The notes under the pieces were generated by a model that saw only the letters and a program-made list of their open reading frames with translations, was not told the origin of the DNA and made no database searches. Made by a program: the position numbers and the translations under genes. A stretch of 64,000 nucleotides of DNA. Origin: Stutzerimonas stutzeri (GTDB lineage: Bacteria > Pseudomonadota > Gammaproteobacteria > Pseudomonadales > Pseudomonadaceae). This document shows positions 29,105 through 38,524 of this stretch, piece after piece; the stretch's first letter is position 1; the number at the start of each line of letters is the position of its first letter. The stretch lies in NCBI GenBank assembly GCA_019056435.1, contig CP077641.1, forward strand, positions 1,426,001 through 1,490,000. The letters are read 5' to 3'.

Positions 29105-30082
29105 TCAGCGAACCTCCACCACGAGCTTGCCCACCGCCTTGCGCTGTCCGAGCATGTCGATGGCCTGTGGCGTCTGCTCCAGCGTGAACGTTTGAGAAAC
29201 CAGCGGCTTGAGCTTGCCTTCGGCATACCAGGCGAACAGCTGCCTGAAATTGGCTGCGTTGTCATGCGGTTGGCGCTGGGCGAACGAGCCCCAGAACACG
29301 CCGACCAGCGAGGCGCCCTTCAGCAGCGGCAGGTTGGCCGGCAACGAAGGTATTTCTCCGGACGCGAAGCCAACCACCAGCATCCTGCCATTCCAGGCGA
29401 TGCTGCGAAACGCCTCTTCGAACAAGGGGCCGCCGACCGGATCGTAGATCACGTCCACGCCCTGGCCGTCGGTCAGCGATTTGATGCGGTCCTTCAGGCT
29501 CGTCTCGTTGTAGTTGATCAGCTCGTCCGCACCGGCAGCCCTCGCCACCTCGAGCTTCTCGGCTGTCGAGGCGGCCGCGATCACTCTGGCGCCCATCGCT
29601 TTGCCGATCTCCACGGCAGCCAGCCCGACCCCGCCCGAAGCGCCCAGGACCAGCAGGGTTTCCCCGGGCTGCAGGTTGGCCCGCTGGCGTAGCGCATGCA
29701 TCGAAGTGCCGTAGGTCATGCTGAACGCAGCAGCGGTGGTGAAATCCATCTCGGTCGGAATGGGCAGGGCGTTTTGGCCCGGTACCGCGACCTGCTCGGC
29801 GAAGCTGCCCCATCCGGTCAGCGCCATGACGCGGTCGCCGACCTTGAGGTGGGTTACCTTCTCGCCCACCGCGGCGATCACGCCGGCCGCTTCGCCGCCT
29901 GGCGAGAAGGGAAACGGGGGCTTGAATTGATATTTGCCCTGGATGATCAGGGTGTCGGGGAAATTCACGCCGGCGGCATGCACATCGAGTAGCACATCGC
30001 CTTTCTTCAGGGGTGGAGTGGGGGCGTCTTCGATGACGAGTTGCTCGGCGGGGCCGAACGCTTTGCACAGGACCGCTTTCAT
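29105..30082 (-). CDS. NADPH:quinone oxidoreductase family protein (zinc-free MDR)
   Basis: A 325-residue medium-chain dehydrogenase/reductase of the quinone reductase (zeta-crystallin) type. The nucleotide-binding motif GASGGVGLAAVEIGKAMGA is at about residues 145-163, and GVNFPDTLIIQGKY is the typical N-terminal motif. No structural zinc cysteine cluster is seen. It would reduce quinones or enones with NADPH; the substrate is unknown. The start at 30082 (MKAVLCKAFGPAEQL) is chosen by homology. It is transcribed alone. Confidence 0.88.
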   Translation of the reverse strand: MKAVLCKAFGPAEQLVIEDAPTPPLKKGDVLLDVHAAGVNFPDTLIIQGKYQFKPPFPFSPGGEAAGVIAAVGEKVTHLKVGDRVMALTGWGSFAEQVAVPGQNALPIPTEMDFTTAAAFSMTYGTSMHALRQRANLQPGETLLVLGASGGVGLAAVEIGKAMGARVIAAASTAEKLEVARAAGADELINYNETSLKDRIKSLTDGQGVDVIYDPVGGPLFEEAFRSIAWNGRMLVVGFASGEIPSLPANLPLLKGASLVGVFWGSFAQRQPHDNAANFRQLFAWYAEGKLKPLVSQTFTLEQTPQAIDMLGQRKAVGKLVVEVR

Positions 30083-30241
30083 CGGGCTTCCTTCGTTGTT
30101 CAGGTCAGTTCGCCTGGAGTCTAGAAGGCTCGGGCGCCCGCGCAACGAGCATGGTCGCCCCTGATAAGTGCTCATACGCCGGGCTTGGGTCGGCGCGGCG
30201 CAGTGGTTATGCTGGCGGCCTCGCGTCTGGAGTCGTCAGTT

Positions 30242-30649
30242 GTGAAACGTATTCTGGTTTTCTGCTTTGCCCTGTTGCTCGCCGCGCCGGCGATGGCCAA
30301 TTCATCCGAAGGTGAGGAGGCCGCGGCGCCGAAGACGATTTATCACACGCTGGTGCCGGCGCTGGTCGGCAACTATGGATCCGGAGCCAAGCTCGAGTAT
30401 TACAAGGCCGACGTTGCGTTGCGCATCACCGGCACCGAGGCGGAAGCCAAGGTCAAGCATCACGAGCCGTTGATTCGTAATCAGCTGGTCATGCTCTTCT
30501 CGCAGCAGACGGACGCCAGCCTCGGCAGCGTCGAGGCCAAGGAGGCGCTGCGCCAGGAGGCGCTCAAGCAGGTCCAGGCCGTACTGAACCAGGAGGAGGG
30601 CCAGCCGCTGGTTGAGGACCTCTTGTTCAACAACCTGATCGTGCAGTGA
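30242..30649 (+). CDS. FliL-family (flagellar basal body-associated-like) exported protein
   Basis: A 135-residue protein starting at GTG (VKRILVFCFALLLAAPAMA, a signal peptide or anchor). KTIYHTLVPALVGNYG followed by LRITGTEAEAKVKHHEPLIRNQLVMLFS resembles the stomatin-like FliL domain. No flagellar genes are near, so it is probably a FliL paralogue rather than the motor-linked FliL itself. A GTG start with GGAG about ten bases upstream is favoured because it opens the signal peptide. Confidence 0.75.
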   Translation: MKRILVFCFALLLAAPAMANSSEGEEAAAPKTIYHTLVPALVGNYGSGAKLEYYKADVALRITGTEAEAKVKHHEPLIRNQLVMLFSQQTDASLGSVEAKEALRQEALKQVQAVLNQEEGQPLVEDLLFNNLIVQ

Positions 30650-30655
30650 CGCCGC

Positions 30656-31105
30656 TCAGCGCAGCGAGAGAATGGCCTGCCACTGGGCCTCCGTCACCGG
30701 CATCACCGAAAGCCTGCTGGCCTTCTGCACCAACGGCAGCTCAGCCAGTGCGGGCTCCCGCTTCAGGCGCGACAGCGGCAATACCTGGCTGAAACGTTCA
30801 CCGAAGCCGACATCGACGGCGCTCCAGCGGTTGGTTGCCGTGTCGGATTTCCCATCGAAGTAGGGGCTCTCCGGGTCCAGTGCCGTCGGGTCGGGGTAGG
30901 CTCCGCGGAGAATCCGGCCGATTCCGGCGACGCCGGGTGTTGCGCAGCTTGAATGATAGAAAAGGAATTCGTCGCCCGGCGCCATGGCGCGAATGAAGTT
31001 GCGTGCCTGATAGTTGCGTACTCCATCCCAGCGCGCCTGTTGGGCCTGCTCCAGGTCTTGGATGGAGAATTCGTCGGGTTCGGACTTCATCAGCCAGTAC
31101 GGCAT
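30656..31105 (-). CDS. EVE domain protein
   Basis: A 149-residue cytoplasmic EVE (PUA-like) domain protein. MPYWLMKSEPDEFSI, WDGVRNYQARNFI and FYHSSCATPGVAGIGRI are the classical motifs. EVE proteins bind modified bases in RNA or DNA, but the target of this housekeeping branch is unproved. The start at 31105 is the conserved MPYWLMKSEP; longer forms upstream have no homology. It converges with the FliL-like gene and may be transcribed after the 5-FCL gene. Confidence 0.92.
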   Translation of the reverse strand: MPYWLMKSEPDEFSIQDLEQAQQARWDGVRNYQARNFIRAMAPGDEFLFYHSSCATPGVAGIGRILRGAYPDPTALDPESPYFDGKSDTATNRWSAVDVGFGERFSQVLPLSRLKREPALAELPLVQKASRLSVMPVTEAQWQAILSLR

Positions 31106-31299
31106 GGACTTTGCTCGTCTTTCAGAGTTATCAGGATTCTCAAGCTGAATCTCCCCGACAGTCGGTGACAGCGCGCGTTTGCGCTGCACCCGGCCATAGC
31201 GGAGAATGCCGCGCTTGAGGTTGGCAGTGTCGAGTCCCAGAACTAAAAGAGACCGACTCGACGGCAGCATTTTCGCCTGGCAGGGGGAGGCGAATACAT

Positions 31300-31443
31300 A
31301 TGAAACGCAAGCCGGATATTTTGTGGGTATTGGTGCTTATCTTCGGGCTCGGCGTGGTTACGACGGGCTATACGCAGGGGCTCTGGGAACAGAGCGATGC
31401 CACCTCCGCGATCCCGATCAGTCACGCCCAGCAGCAACGCTGA
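31300..31443 (+). CDS. Small single-pass membrane protein, 47 residues
   Basis: A short gene beginning ATG at 31300 with a very strong GGGGGAGG at 31283-31290. The product MKRKPDILWVLVLIFGLGVV has a positive N-terminus and one hydrophobic helix (about residues 8-24), followed by a polar tail rich in Ser and Gln. Similar tiny conserved proteins occur next to the 5-FCL/6S RNA locus in other pseudomonads as far as recalled. No function is known. It lies between the oppositely oriented EVE and 5-FCL genes. Confidence 0.72.
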   Translation: MKRKPDILWVLVLIFGLGVVTTGYTQGLWEQSDATSAIPISHAQQQR

Positions 31444-31477
31444 GGCCCGCGCGGCCGCATGGATGCGGCCGCCTGAC

Positions 31478-32083
31478 TCACTTCCCTCCGTACCAGCCGC
31501 CATCGGTCACCGTTGCCTGCAGGCTAACGTCCCAGCTTTCCAGCGGTAATCTGTCTACCTTCTGACACTCGTGCGCCAGGCCCAGTAAAGTCGGTTTGTG
31601 ACATTTTTTGCGCACTTTTCGATAGGCCAGGCTGCGGTCGTAGAAGCCGCCGCCCATGCCGAGTCGCCCGCCGAACGCATCGAAGCCCACCAGTGGCATC
31701 AACACCAGATCCAGCGTCCAGATTTTGCGCTGTCGAGCGGGGCGAACGGCCGGCTCGGCAATGCCGAAACGATTGCTCCGCAGCGCTTCGCCGGGCATGA
31801 GCCGCTGAAACGCCATCCGGGTTCTCGGCCAGGCGTTCAGGACCGGTAGGTACGTAGACTTGCCGCGTCGCTGGGCTTCGAGCATCAGGGGGCGCGGGTC
31901 GATCTCGCCATCGTTGGGCAGGTACAGGGCGATGTGCCGGGCGCGGCGGAACAGCGGGTGTTGGGCGAGCTGGCGCAGGAGCCGGCGGGAGGCCAGGCGC
32001 TGCTGCTGTCTGGAGAGCTGCCGGCGTGTCTGGCGCAGCGTGCGTCGCAAAGCCGGGCGGGAAAGGCCGTCGGCCACGATCAT
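31478..32083 (-). CDS. 5-formyltetrahydrofolate cyclo-ligase
   Basis: A 201-residue enzyme converting 5-formyl-THF to 5,10-methenyl-THF with ATP. The ATP/folate-binding motif LGMGGGFYDRSLA is near residue 145. The N-terminal RRTLRQTRRQLSRQQ and ALYLPNDGEIDPRPL also fit. The gene lies immediately after 6S RNA and zapA on the same strand; this zapA-ssrS-ygfA arrangement is widely conserved. The start codon is about seven bases after the predicted 6S end. Confidence 0.93.
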   Translation of the reverse strand: MIVADGLSRPALRRTLRQTRRQLSRQQQRLASRRLLRQLAQHPLFRRARHIALYLPNDGEIDPRPLMLEAQRRGKSTYLPVLNAWPRTRMAFQRLMPGEALRSNRFGIAEPAVRPARQRKIWTLDLVLMPLVGFDAFGGRLGMGGGFYDRSLAYRKVRKKCHKPTLLGLAHECQKVDRLPLESWDVSLQATVTDGGWYGGK

Positions 32084-32089
32084 GAAAGC

Positions 32090-32268
32090 AAGCTCCCCAG
32101 CATGCCGCTGCCCGCGTAGGCCCTTGAACCCGAGAGTTCAAGGTGGCGACTACAGAGTACCTTAAGGCTTTCCGTCAGGCGGACATGCACACCGGCACTA
32201 CGTGTAGCCTCCATGGTGTTGCTTATCGGGAGAGGGTCATCGCCGACTGGCGAACATGCCAGGGAGTG
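32090..32268 (-). ncRNA. ssrS: 6S RNA
   Basis: About 179 bases between zapA and the 5-FCL gene, the conserved position of 6S RNA. On the minus strand it begins CTCCCTGGCATGTTCGCCAG and contains GTGTGCATGTCCGC, ACGGAAAGCCTTAAGG and the hairpin CCTTGAAC-TCTCGG-GTTCAAGG. It ends AGCGGCATGCTGGGGAGC, which pairs with the 5' end. It mimics an open promoter and binds RNA polymerase sigma-70 in stationary phase. Ends are approximate. Confidence 0.9.
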
Positions 32269-32301
32269 GGCGCGAGTATAACGCAAACCGACTACCGTTG
32301 A

Positions 32302-32616
32302 TCAGTTGCGCGGTGGGTTTGGATCGGCGGCAAGCGCGCTGTCGACCCGCTCGAGCAGGGTGCGTACGTGCTCGCGTGCGCTGTTCGCTTGGGCATCCAG
32401 ACGATCATGCTTGTGCAAGAGCTCGTGCGTGATATTCAGGGCGGCCATGACGGCGACACGGTCGGCGCCGATGACCTTGCCGCTGCTGCGGATCTCGCGC
32501 ATCTTGCGATCCAGATAGCTGGCCGCGCTCTCCAGGTTGCTGCGCTCTTCCGGTGGGCAGGCGATGCAGTACTCCTTGTCGAGGATGTGCACGGTAACGG
32601 TGTTCGGCTGGTTCAT
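32302..32616 (-). CDS. zapA: ZapA, cell division protein
   Basis: A 104-residue protein promoting FtsZ bundling at the division ring. TVTVHILDKEYCIACPPEE and SAASYLDRKMREIRSSG form the N-terminal domain; the C-terminal half (about residues 50-95) is a coiled coil for tetramer formation. Its ATG overlaps the upstream small coiled-coil gene stop by four bases. Followed by 6S RNA. Confidence 0.95.
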   Translation of the reverse strand: MNQPNTVTVHILDKEYCIACPPEERSNLESAASYLDRKMREIRSSGKVIGADRVAVMAALNITHELLHKHDRLDAQANSAREHVRTLLERVDSALAADPNPPRN

Positions 32617-32822
32617 GAGTCCTGCTCCAAGGCTTTCAGGCGCGAAATCATCGCTTCGACCTTCACTCGAGCGATTTCGTTCTTCTCGATCAGATGAGCG
32701 CGCTCTTCGCGCCAGGCCTGCTCGCTGTGCAGCAGCAGACGGTTCTGGGCCTTGAGCTGTTCGACGCGCTGTAACAGCAGCTCCAGCTTGTTCGCCAGCA
32801 TTTGCAGATCGGCGTCTTCCAT
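32613..32822 (-). CDS. TIGR02449 family small coiled-coil protein
   Basis: A 69-residue, almost wholly alpha-helical coiled-coil protein (LANKLELLLQRVEQLKAQNRLL, split about residues 9-30). It belongs to the TIGR02449 family, always next to zapA in pseudomonads, and resembles ZapB in layout. A division role is inferred from context only. The four-base overlap with zapA shows translational coupling. It is the first gene of the unit and is divergent from the UPF0149 gene. Confidence 0.88.
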   Translation of the reverse strand: MEDADLQMLANKLELLLQRVEQLKAQNRLLLHSEQAWREERAHLIEKNEIARVKVEAMISRLKALEQDS

Positions 32823-32943
32823 GGGATTCCTGATGAGGGCGCTGCGGCGGGGCGGCCGTCTTCGATGGTCTTGGCTCGGGCGCCGATGCTAGGATACGAG
32901 GCCTCCATTCTAGTCATTAGCGCCCTTGCGCGCCTAGCAGCCA

Positions 32944-33498
32944 ATGTCCAGTCAGAATTCTCCTTATGCTGCCTTCTCCACATTACTGGCCAGCAGTGCC
33001 CAGCCCGTAACCCCTGCCGAACTGCACGGCCTCCTTCTCGGGCGCAGTTGCGCCGGGGCCGGCTTCGATGCGGACGCCTGGATCGCCGACGCTACCGAGC
33101 TGCTGGGAGCAGAGCCGGACGAGCCAGTGCGTCAGGCCCTTGTCGGCCTCCAGGAAATGGTCAAGGGCGAACTGGCCGGCGAGGATATCGCCATCGTCCT
33201 GCTGTTGCCCTCCGATGAGGCATCGCTCACCGAGCGCGCAACCGCGCTGGGACAGTGGTGTCAGAGTTTCCTGACCGGCTTCGGCCTGATCGCCGGTGAT
33301 CGCGCCCTGAGCAGCGAAGCGATGGAAGTCCTGCAAGACCTGGCGGCGATCGCCCAGGTACAGGGCTCGCTGGAAGAGTCGGAGGACGGCGAAAGCGACT
33401 ACATGGAAGTCATGGAATACCTGCGCGTCGCGCCGATGCTGCTGTTCAGCGAATGCGCCAAGCCCGCTGCGCCGGTCCCCAAGCCTTCCCTGCATTGA
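32944..33498 (+). CDS. UPF0149 (YgfB/YecA-like) family protein
   Basis: A 184-residue acidic cytoplasmic protein. [19 protein letters not shown] at about residues 22-40, and [15 protein letters not shown] in the middle, identify the YgfB/UPF0149 family. No SEC-C metal-binding tail is present. In P. aeruginosa a YgfB protein has been reported to influence ampDh3 expression and beta-lactam resistance; whether this gene does so is unknown. It is followed after 13 bases by pepP, the conserved order ygfB-pepP-ubiH-ubiI. Confidence 0.92.
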   Translation: MSSQNSPYAAFSTLLASSAQPVTPAELHGLLLGRSCAGAGFDADAWIADATELLGAEPDEPVRQALVGLQEMVKGELAGEDIAIVLLLPSDEASLTERATALGQWCQSFLTGFGLIAGDRALSSEAMEVLQDLAAIAQVQGSLEESEDGESDYMEVMEYLRVAPMLLFSECAKPAAPVPKPSLH

Positions 33499-33511
33499 GA
33501 GCTGTCCGTTC

Positions 33512-34843
33512 ATGACCCGCATTCCCCGATCCGAATATGCGCGTCGGCGCAAGGCGCTGATGGAGCAGATGGAGCCCAACAGCATCGCCATCCTGCCTGC
33601 CGCACCGATGCACATCCGCAATCGCGACGTCGAGCACGTCTATCGTCAGGACAGTGATTTCCAGTACCTGTCCGGCTTCCCCGAACCGGAAGCGGTGATC
33701 GCACTGATTCCGGGGCGCGAGCATGGCGAGTATGTGCTGTTCTGCCGCGAGCGGGACCCGGCGCGCGAGCTCTGGGATGGGCTGCGCGCAGGTCAGGACG
33801 GAGCCGTGCGTGACTATGGCGCGGACGATGCGTTTCCCATCGGCGATATCGACGACATCCTGCCGGGCCTGATCGAAGGGCGTTCGCGGGTGTACTACGC
33901 CATCGGCAGCAATCCCGAGTTCGATCATCAGCTCATGGAGTGGATCAACACCATCCGCTCCAAGGCGCGGCAGGGTGCCCAGCCACCAAACGAGTTCGTC
34001 GCGCTCGATCACCTGTTGCATGACCTGCGACTGTACAAGTCGGCCAACGAGGTGAAGGTCATGCGCACCGCGGCGGAGATCTCCGCCCGTGCCCACATCA
34101 AGGCCATGCAGGCCAGCCGGGCCGGGCTGCATGAATACCACCTCGAAGCTGAGCTGGACTATGAATTTCGCAAGGGCGGGGCGAAGATGCCGGCTTACGG
34201 CTCGATCGTCGCGGCGGGCAGGAACGCCTGCATCCTGCACTACCGCGAGAACGACGCGCCGCTCAAGGACGGGGACCTGGTGCTGATCGACGCCGGTTGC
34301 GAGATCGATTGCTACGCCAGCGACATCACCCGGACCTTTCCTGTCAACGGTCGCTTCTCCGCAGAACAGCGCGCCATCTATGACATCGTCCTGGCGGCCA
34401 ACCTGGAGGCTTTCAAGCACATTGGCCCAGGTAAGCATTGGAACGAGGCCCATGAGGCAACGGTGCGCATCATCACGGCCGGTCTGGTAGAGCTGGGGCT
34501 GCTGCAGGGCGAAGTCGACGAGCTGATCGCGGCTGAAGCCTACAAGCCGTTCTACATGCACCGTGCTGGCCACTGGCTCGGCATGGACGTGCACGATGTC
34601 GGCGACTACAAGGTCGGTGGCGCCTGGCGGGTACTCGAGCCGGGCATGGCGATGACCGTGGAGCCCGGTATCTACATTGCGGCGGATAATGCCGACGTAC
34701 CGAAGAAGTGGCGTGGCATCGGCGTGCGCATCGAGGATGACGTGGTGGTGACCCGTACGGGCTGCGAGATCCTGACCGGAGGCGTGCCCAAGGCTGCCGA
34801 CGAGATCGAGGCGCTGATGGCTGCGGCCCGAGAGGTCGCCTGA
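33512..34843 (+). CDS. pepP: PepP, Xaa-Pro aminopeptidase P
   Basis: A 443-residue dinuclear manganese peptidase removing residues preceding proline. The pita-bread metal ligands are visible: LIDAGCEIDCYASDITRTF (two Asp), HRAGHWLGMDVHD (His), GMAMTVEPGIYI (Glu) and GVRIEDDVVV (Glu). The N-terminal aminopeptidase P domain holds residues 1-170. It ends three bases before ubiH and probably shares its transcript. Confidence 0.96.
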   Translation: MTRIPRSEYARRRKALMEQMEPNSIAILPAAPMHIRNRDVEHVYRQDSDFQYLSGFPEPEAVIALIPGREHGEYVLFCRERDPARELWDGLRAGQDGAVRDYGADDAFPIGDIDDILPGLIEGRSRVYYAIGSNPEFDHQLMEWINTIRSKARQGAQPPNEFVALDHLLHDLRLYKSANEVKVMRTAAEISARAHIKAMQASRAGLHEYHLEAELDYEFRKGGAKMPAYGSIVAAGRNACILHYRENDAPLKDGDLVLIDAGCEIDCYASDITRTFPVNGRFSAEQRAIYDIVLAANLEAFKHIGPGKHWNEAHEATVRIITAGLVELGLLQGEVDELIAAEAYKPFYMHRAGHWLGMDVHDVGDYKVGGAWRVLEPGMAMTVEPGIYIAADNADVPKKWRGIGVRIEDDVVVTRTGCEILTGGVPKAADEIEALMAAAREVA

Positions 34844-34846
34844 AGC

Positions 34847-36025
34847 ATGGCCACGCTGGCGATCGTCGGTGGCGGGCTGGTCGGCGCGAGTCTTGCGTTG
34901 GCACTGCAGGCCGGTGCCCGCGAACGCGGCTGGAAAGTCCTGTTGATCGAGCCCTTCGAGCCGGGCCATGACTACCAGCCGAGCTATGATGCACGCTCCA
35001 CGGCTCTTTCCTACGGCACCCGGCTGATCTACGAGCGTCTGGGCGTCTGGGCGCGTATCGCCGAGCGCGCCGAGCCCATCAGCCATATCCACGTGTCGGA
35101 TCGCGGGCATCCCGGTGCGACCCGGCTCGATGCCGCGCGCGAGCGAGTTCCGGCCCTCGGCTACGTCGTAGAGAACGCCTGGATCGGGCATTGCCTGTGG
35201 CAAGCGCTGGACGACGACGTGGTGACGCGCTATTGCCCCGCCGAGGTCGAGCGCATGCAGCCGGTGGCGCAGGGTTATCGGCTTACGCTGGCGGACGGGC
35301 GGATGCTCGAATGCGATCTGGCGGTACTGGCCGACGGCGGGCGCTCCGGCCTACGCGAGCAGCTCGGCATCGAGGTGCGGCGTTCGCCCTACGGGCAATG
35401 CGCGTTGATCGCCAATGTCACCCCCGGACAGGCGCACGCTGGGCGAGCGTTCGAGCGCTTCACCGAGCATGGGCCGATGGCCCTGCTGCCATTGCAGGAC
35501 AACCGCTGCGCCCTGGTCTGGACCCGGCCGAAAGCTGACGCCGAACGCCTGGCCGCGCTCGACGATGCGGCATTTCTTGCGCACCTGCAGGATGCGTTCG
35601 GCTTTCGTCTTGGCGGGTTCCGCCAGGTCGGCACGCGGCATCTCTATCCCTTGACGCTCATCGAAGCCGAGGAGCAGGTGCGCCGTGGCCTGGTGGTGCT
35701 CGGCAACGCGGCACACAGCCTCCACCCGATCGCTGGCCAGGGCTACAACCTGTCCCTGCGCGACACCGAGGCGCTGGCCGCGGCGTTGCTGTCCAGCTCT
35801 TCGGCGCTGGGAGACCTGGCTGTTCTGCAGGCGTACCAGCGTCGGCAACGGCTCGATCAGACCTTCACGGTCGGCTTTTCCGATCGCCTGACCCGCCTGT
35901 TCGGCGAGGCCGGGACAACCAGCGTCCTGGCGCGTAACCTGGGGTTGATCGCACTGGACCTGTCGCCCCCGGGCAAAGGGTGGTTTGCGCGCCAGGCAAT
36001 GGGGCTAGGCGTCCGCGAAGGCTGA
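34847..36025 (+). CDS. ubiH: UbiH, 2-octaprenyl-6-methoxyphenol hydroxylase
   Basis: A 392-residue FAD-dependent monooxygenase of ubiquinone synthesis. The N-terminal FAD motif is IVGGGLVGASLALALQAG. The middle DG motif is VLADGGRSGLREQ, and the second FAD motif is VLGNAAHSLHPIAGQGYNLSLRD. It sits between pepP and the related ubiI, the usual gammaproteobacterial cluster. The sequence is intact, in contrast to ubiI. Confidence 0.94.
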   Translation: MATLAIVGGGLVGASLALALQAGARERGWKVLLIEPFEPGHDYQPSYDARSTALSYGTRLIYERLGVWARIAERAEPISHIHVSDRGHPGATRLDAARERVPALGYVVENAWIGHCLWQALDDDVVTRYCPAEVERMQPVAQGYRLTLADGRMLECDLAVLADGGRSGLREQLGIEVRRSPYGQCALIANVTPGQAHAGRAFERFTEHGPMALLPLQDNRCALVWTRPKADAERLAALDDAAFLAHLQDAFGFRLGGFRQVGTRHLYPLTLIEAEEQVRRGLVVLGNAAHSLHPIAGQGYNLSLRDTEALAAALLSSSSALGDLAVLQAYQRRQRLDQTFTVGFSDRLTRLFGEAGTTSVLARNLGLIALDLSPPGKGWFARQAMGLGVREG

Positions 36026-36065
36026 TATTTCCATACGGCCGCAACTGGCCACGCAGGAGAGAGCG

Positions 36066-37286
36066 ATGCATACGGACCTCATCATCGTCGGTGCGGGCAT
36101 GGTCGGCAGCACGCTGGCGCTGGCGCTGAAGGATGCCGGGTTGACGATCAAACTGATCGACGCCGGGCCGTTGCAGTCGCAACCTTTCGACGAGCGGGGT
36201 GCGTTCGAACCCCGTGTCAGTGCGCTTTCAGTGGCGAGCCAGCGCATCCTGCAGCGCGTGGGCGCCTGGGCGGGCATCGTTGAGCGCCGCGCCAGCCCCT
36301 ATGTCGACATGCGCGTGTGGGATGGCTCCGGGACAGGCCAGATCCATTTTTCCGCCGCCTCCGTGCATGCCGAGGTGCTCGGTCATATCGTCGAGAACCG
36401 GGTCGTTCAGGACGCTTTGCTCGATGCCTTGAATCGCGCCGGTTCGATCGAGCTGATCGGCGAGGCGCGGTTGGAGCGGCTGCATCGTGATGACACCGGT
36501 TGGCGGCTGACCCTGGCTGATGGGCAGGTTCTTCACACCGCACTGCTGGTCGCCGCTGATGGCGCTCATTCGGCGGTCAGGCGCCTGGCCGGCTGTGAAA
36601 CGCGTGAATGGGATTACCTGCATCAGGCGATCGTGACCAGCGTTCGCTGTGCCGACACGCACCAGCGCACCGCCTGGCAGCGCTTTTTACCGATGACGGG
36701 CCGCTGGCCTTCCTGCCGTTGCAGCGGGACACGGATGATCATTGGTGTTCGATCGTCTGGTCGACCACCGAATCCGAGGCGCAGCGCTTGATGGCGCTGG
36801 ATGATGAAGGCTTCCGGCAGGCGCTGGGGCGGGCCTTCGAGTATCGCCTGGGTGAGGTGGTCGCGGTCGACCTCGGCTGTGCATCCCGCTGCGTCAGCGA
36901 CATGCGAAGCGATATGTGCAGCCGGGGCTGGCATTGATCGGCGACGCCGCCCACACCATTCACCCGCTGGCTGGCCAGGGCGTCAACCTGGGCTTGCTCG
37001 ATGCGGCGGTGCTGGCCGAGGTGCTCGTCGCGGCAGTTGCTCGGGGCGCCGGGCCGGGGACCTGCGGGTCCTGTCACGATTCGAGCGGCGGCGCATGCCG
37101 CAGAACCTGGCGATGATGGCGGCGATGGAGGGCTTCGAGCGGCTGTTCCAGGCTGACGCCTTGCCGCTGCGTTGGTTGCGTAACGCCGGCCTCAAAGGCG
37201 TTCAGGCGATGCCCCAGGCCAGGGCTCTGTTTGTTCGTCAGGCGCTTGGGCTGACAGGGGATTTACCTGCGCTGGCCCGGCCCTGA
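36066..37286 (+). CDS. ubiI: UbiI/VisC, 2-octaprenylphenol hydroxylase (three frameshifts in this sequence)
   Basis: After correction about 407 residues, a FAD monooxygenase that adds the C5 hydroxyl in ubiquinone synthesis. The FAD motif IVGAGMVGSTLALALKDAG opens the protein, DGAHSAVRRLAG is the DG motif, and LIGDAAHTIHPLAGQGVNLGL is the second FAD motif. Breaks are at 36684-36688 (T run, one missing), 36871-36872 (C run, one missing) and 37056-37059 (G run, one missing). All three restore family-like sequence when fixed, so they are probably sequencing errors. GGAGAG before the ATG gives a good ribosome site. Confidence 0.88.
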
Positions 37287-37328
37287 CGCGACCTGTAATG
37301 CTTTGCATGAGTTGTCGCATTGAGCTAT

Positions 37329-37351
37329 CAAATAGGATTCACTACTATTTG
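37329..37351 (+). promoter_or_regulatory. Inverted repeat upstream of the iron-binding protein gene
   Basis: CAAATAG and CTATTTG are perfect 7-bp arms separated by 9 bases, 34 bases before the fbpA start in an AT-rich segment. It could be an operator for iron control, but it does not match the Fur consensus well. Confidence 0.4.
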
Positions 37352-37385
37352 GCCTCTTTTTGTTGACCCAAGATGAGGCGGATCC

Positions 37386-38387
37386 ATGCAGGCAAGCAAA
37401 GGTTTAGTCGCCGCTCTGGCGCTCAGCGCGCTATCGAGTGCCGTTCAGGCTGCTGATGAGGTGGTGGTTTATTCCTCGCGGATCGACGAGCTGATCAAGC
37501 CCGTTTTCGATGCCTATACGGCCAAGACCGGCGTGAACATCAAGTTCATTACCGACAAGGAAGCCCCGCTGATGGCCCGTATCAAGGCCGAGGGCGAGAA
37601 CACACCGGCAGACCTACTGCTGACCGTGGACGGCGGCAACCTCTGGCAGGCCGAACAGATGGGCATCCTGCAGCCGCTGAACTCGGACGTGGTGAAAGAG
37701 AACATTCCGGCGCAATACCGTTCCTCCACCGACGCCTGGACGGGCCTGTCGCTGCGCGCGCGGACCATCGTCTATTCGCCCGAGCGCGTCGAGGCAGGTG
37801 AGCTGAGCACCTACGAGGCGCTGGCCGATGAGAACTGGGACGGGCGTCTCTGCCTGCGGACCAGCAAGAAGGTCTACAACCAGTCGCTGACCGCCACCCT
37901 GATCGAAACCCACGGTGCCGAAAAGACCGAGGAAATCCTCAAGGGCTGGGTGAACAACCTGGTGACTGATGTCTTCGCCGACGACACGGCGTTGGTCCAG
38001 GCCGTCGACGCCGGGCAATGCGACGTGGGGATCGTCAACACCTACTATTTCGGGCGTCTGCATGCGCAGAACCCGGAGTTGAAGGCCAAGCTGTTCTGGC
38101 CGAACCAGTCCGACCGGGGTGTGCACGTGAACCTGTCGGGCATCGGTCTGACCAAGAACGCGCCGCACCCCGAGGCTGCGCGCAAGCTGGTCGAGTGGAT
38201 GACCACTCCGGAAGCGCAGAGCATCTTCGCCGACATCAACATGGAGTTCCCCGCCAACCCGTCCGTGAAACCCTCCTCGGAAGTGGCTGCATGGGGTGAA
38301 TTCAAGGCCGACACCATTCCGGTCGAGGTGGCCGGCAGGCGCCAGGCCGAAGCGATCAAGCTGATGGACCGCGCCGGCTGGAACTGA
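37386..38387 (+). CDS. fbpA: FbpA, ferric iron ABC transporter binding protein
   Basis: A 333-residue periplasmic Fe(III)-binding protein with signal peptide ending [25 protein letters not shown] and NTYYFGRL, whose adjacent tyrosines coordinate iron in FbpA/FutA proteins, are visible. It would deliver iron to the FbpB-type permease encoded next. No ATPase gene follows, so the cognate ATPase is elsewhere. A stable hairpin separates it from the permease gene, probably allowing binding protein excess. Confidence 0.93.
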   Translation: MQASKGLVAALALSALSSAVQAADEVVVYSSRIDELIKPVFDAYTAKTGVNIKFITDKEAPLMARIKAEGENTPADLLLTVDGGNLWQAEQMGILQPLNSDVVKENIPAQYRSSTDAWTGLSLRARTIVYSPERVEAGELSTYEALADENWDGRLCLRTSKKVYNQSLTATLIETHGAEKTEEILKGWVNNLVTDVFADDTALVQAVDAGQCDVGIVNTYYFGRLHAQNPELKAKLFWPNQSDRGVHVNLSGIGLTKNAPHPEAARKLVEWMTTPEAQSIFADINMEFPANPSVKPSSEVAAWGEFKADTIPVEVAGRRQAEAIKLMDRAGWN

Positions 38388-38475
38388 CGGCGCGACCGCA
38401 GCCGCGGCTCGTGCGCGGTCTCGGCCGTAGCGCAACGCCCGCCACTGACTAGCCAGTGGCTGAGGTTATACTCGA

Positions 38476-38497
38476 CGCCCCCGATGCTCCGGGGGCG
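38476..38497 (+). terminator. Attenuator hairpin between fbpA and fbpB
   Basis: CGCCCCCG and CGGGGGCG form a perfect 8-bp stem with a 6-base loop, followed by TTGTCATTTC. It lies about 90 bases after the fbpA stop and 28 before the chosen fbpB start, and would reduce permease expression relative to the binding protein. Confidence 0.65.
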
Positions 38498-38524
38498 TTG
38501 TCATTTCTGCATTCCGAGGCCCGC

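Noticed and set aside
33446..35203. A 585-residue minus-strand frame opposite pepP and ubiH
   Set aside because: It is a shadow of two well-recognised genes, with no motif or ribosome site of its own.
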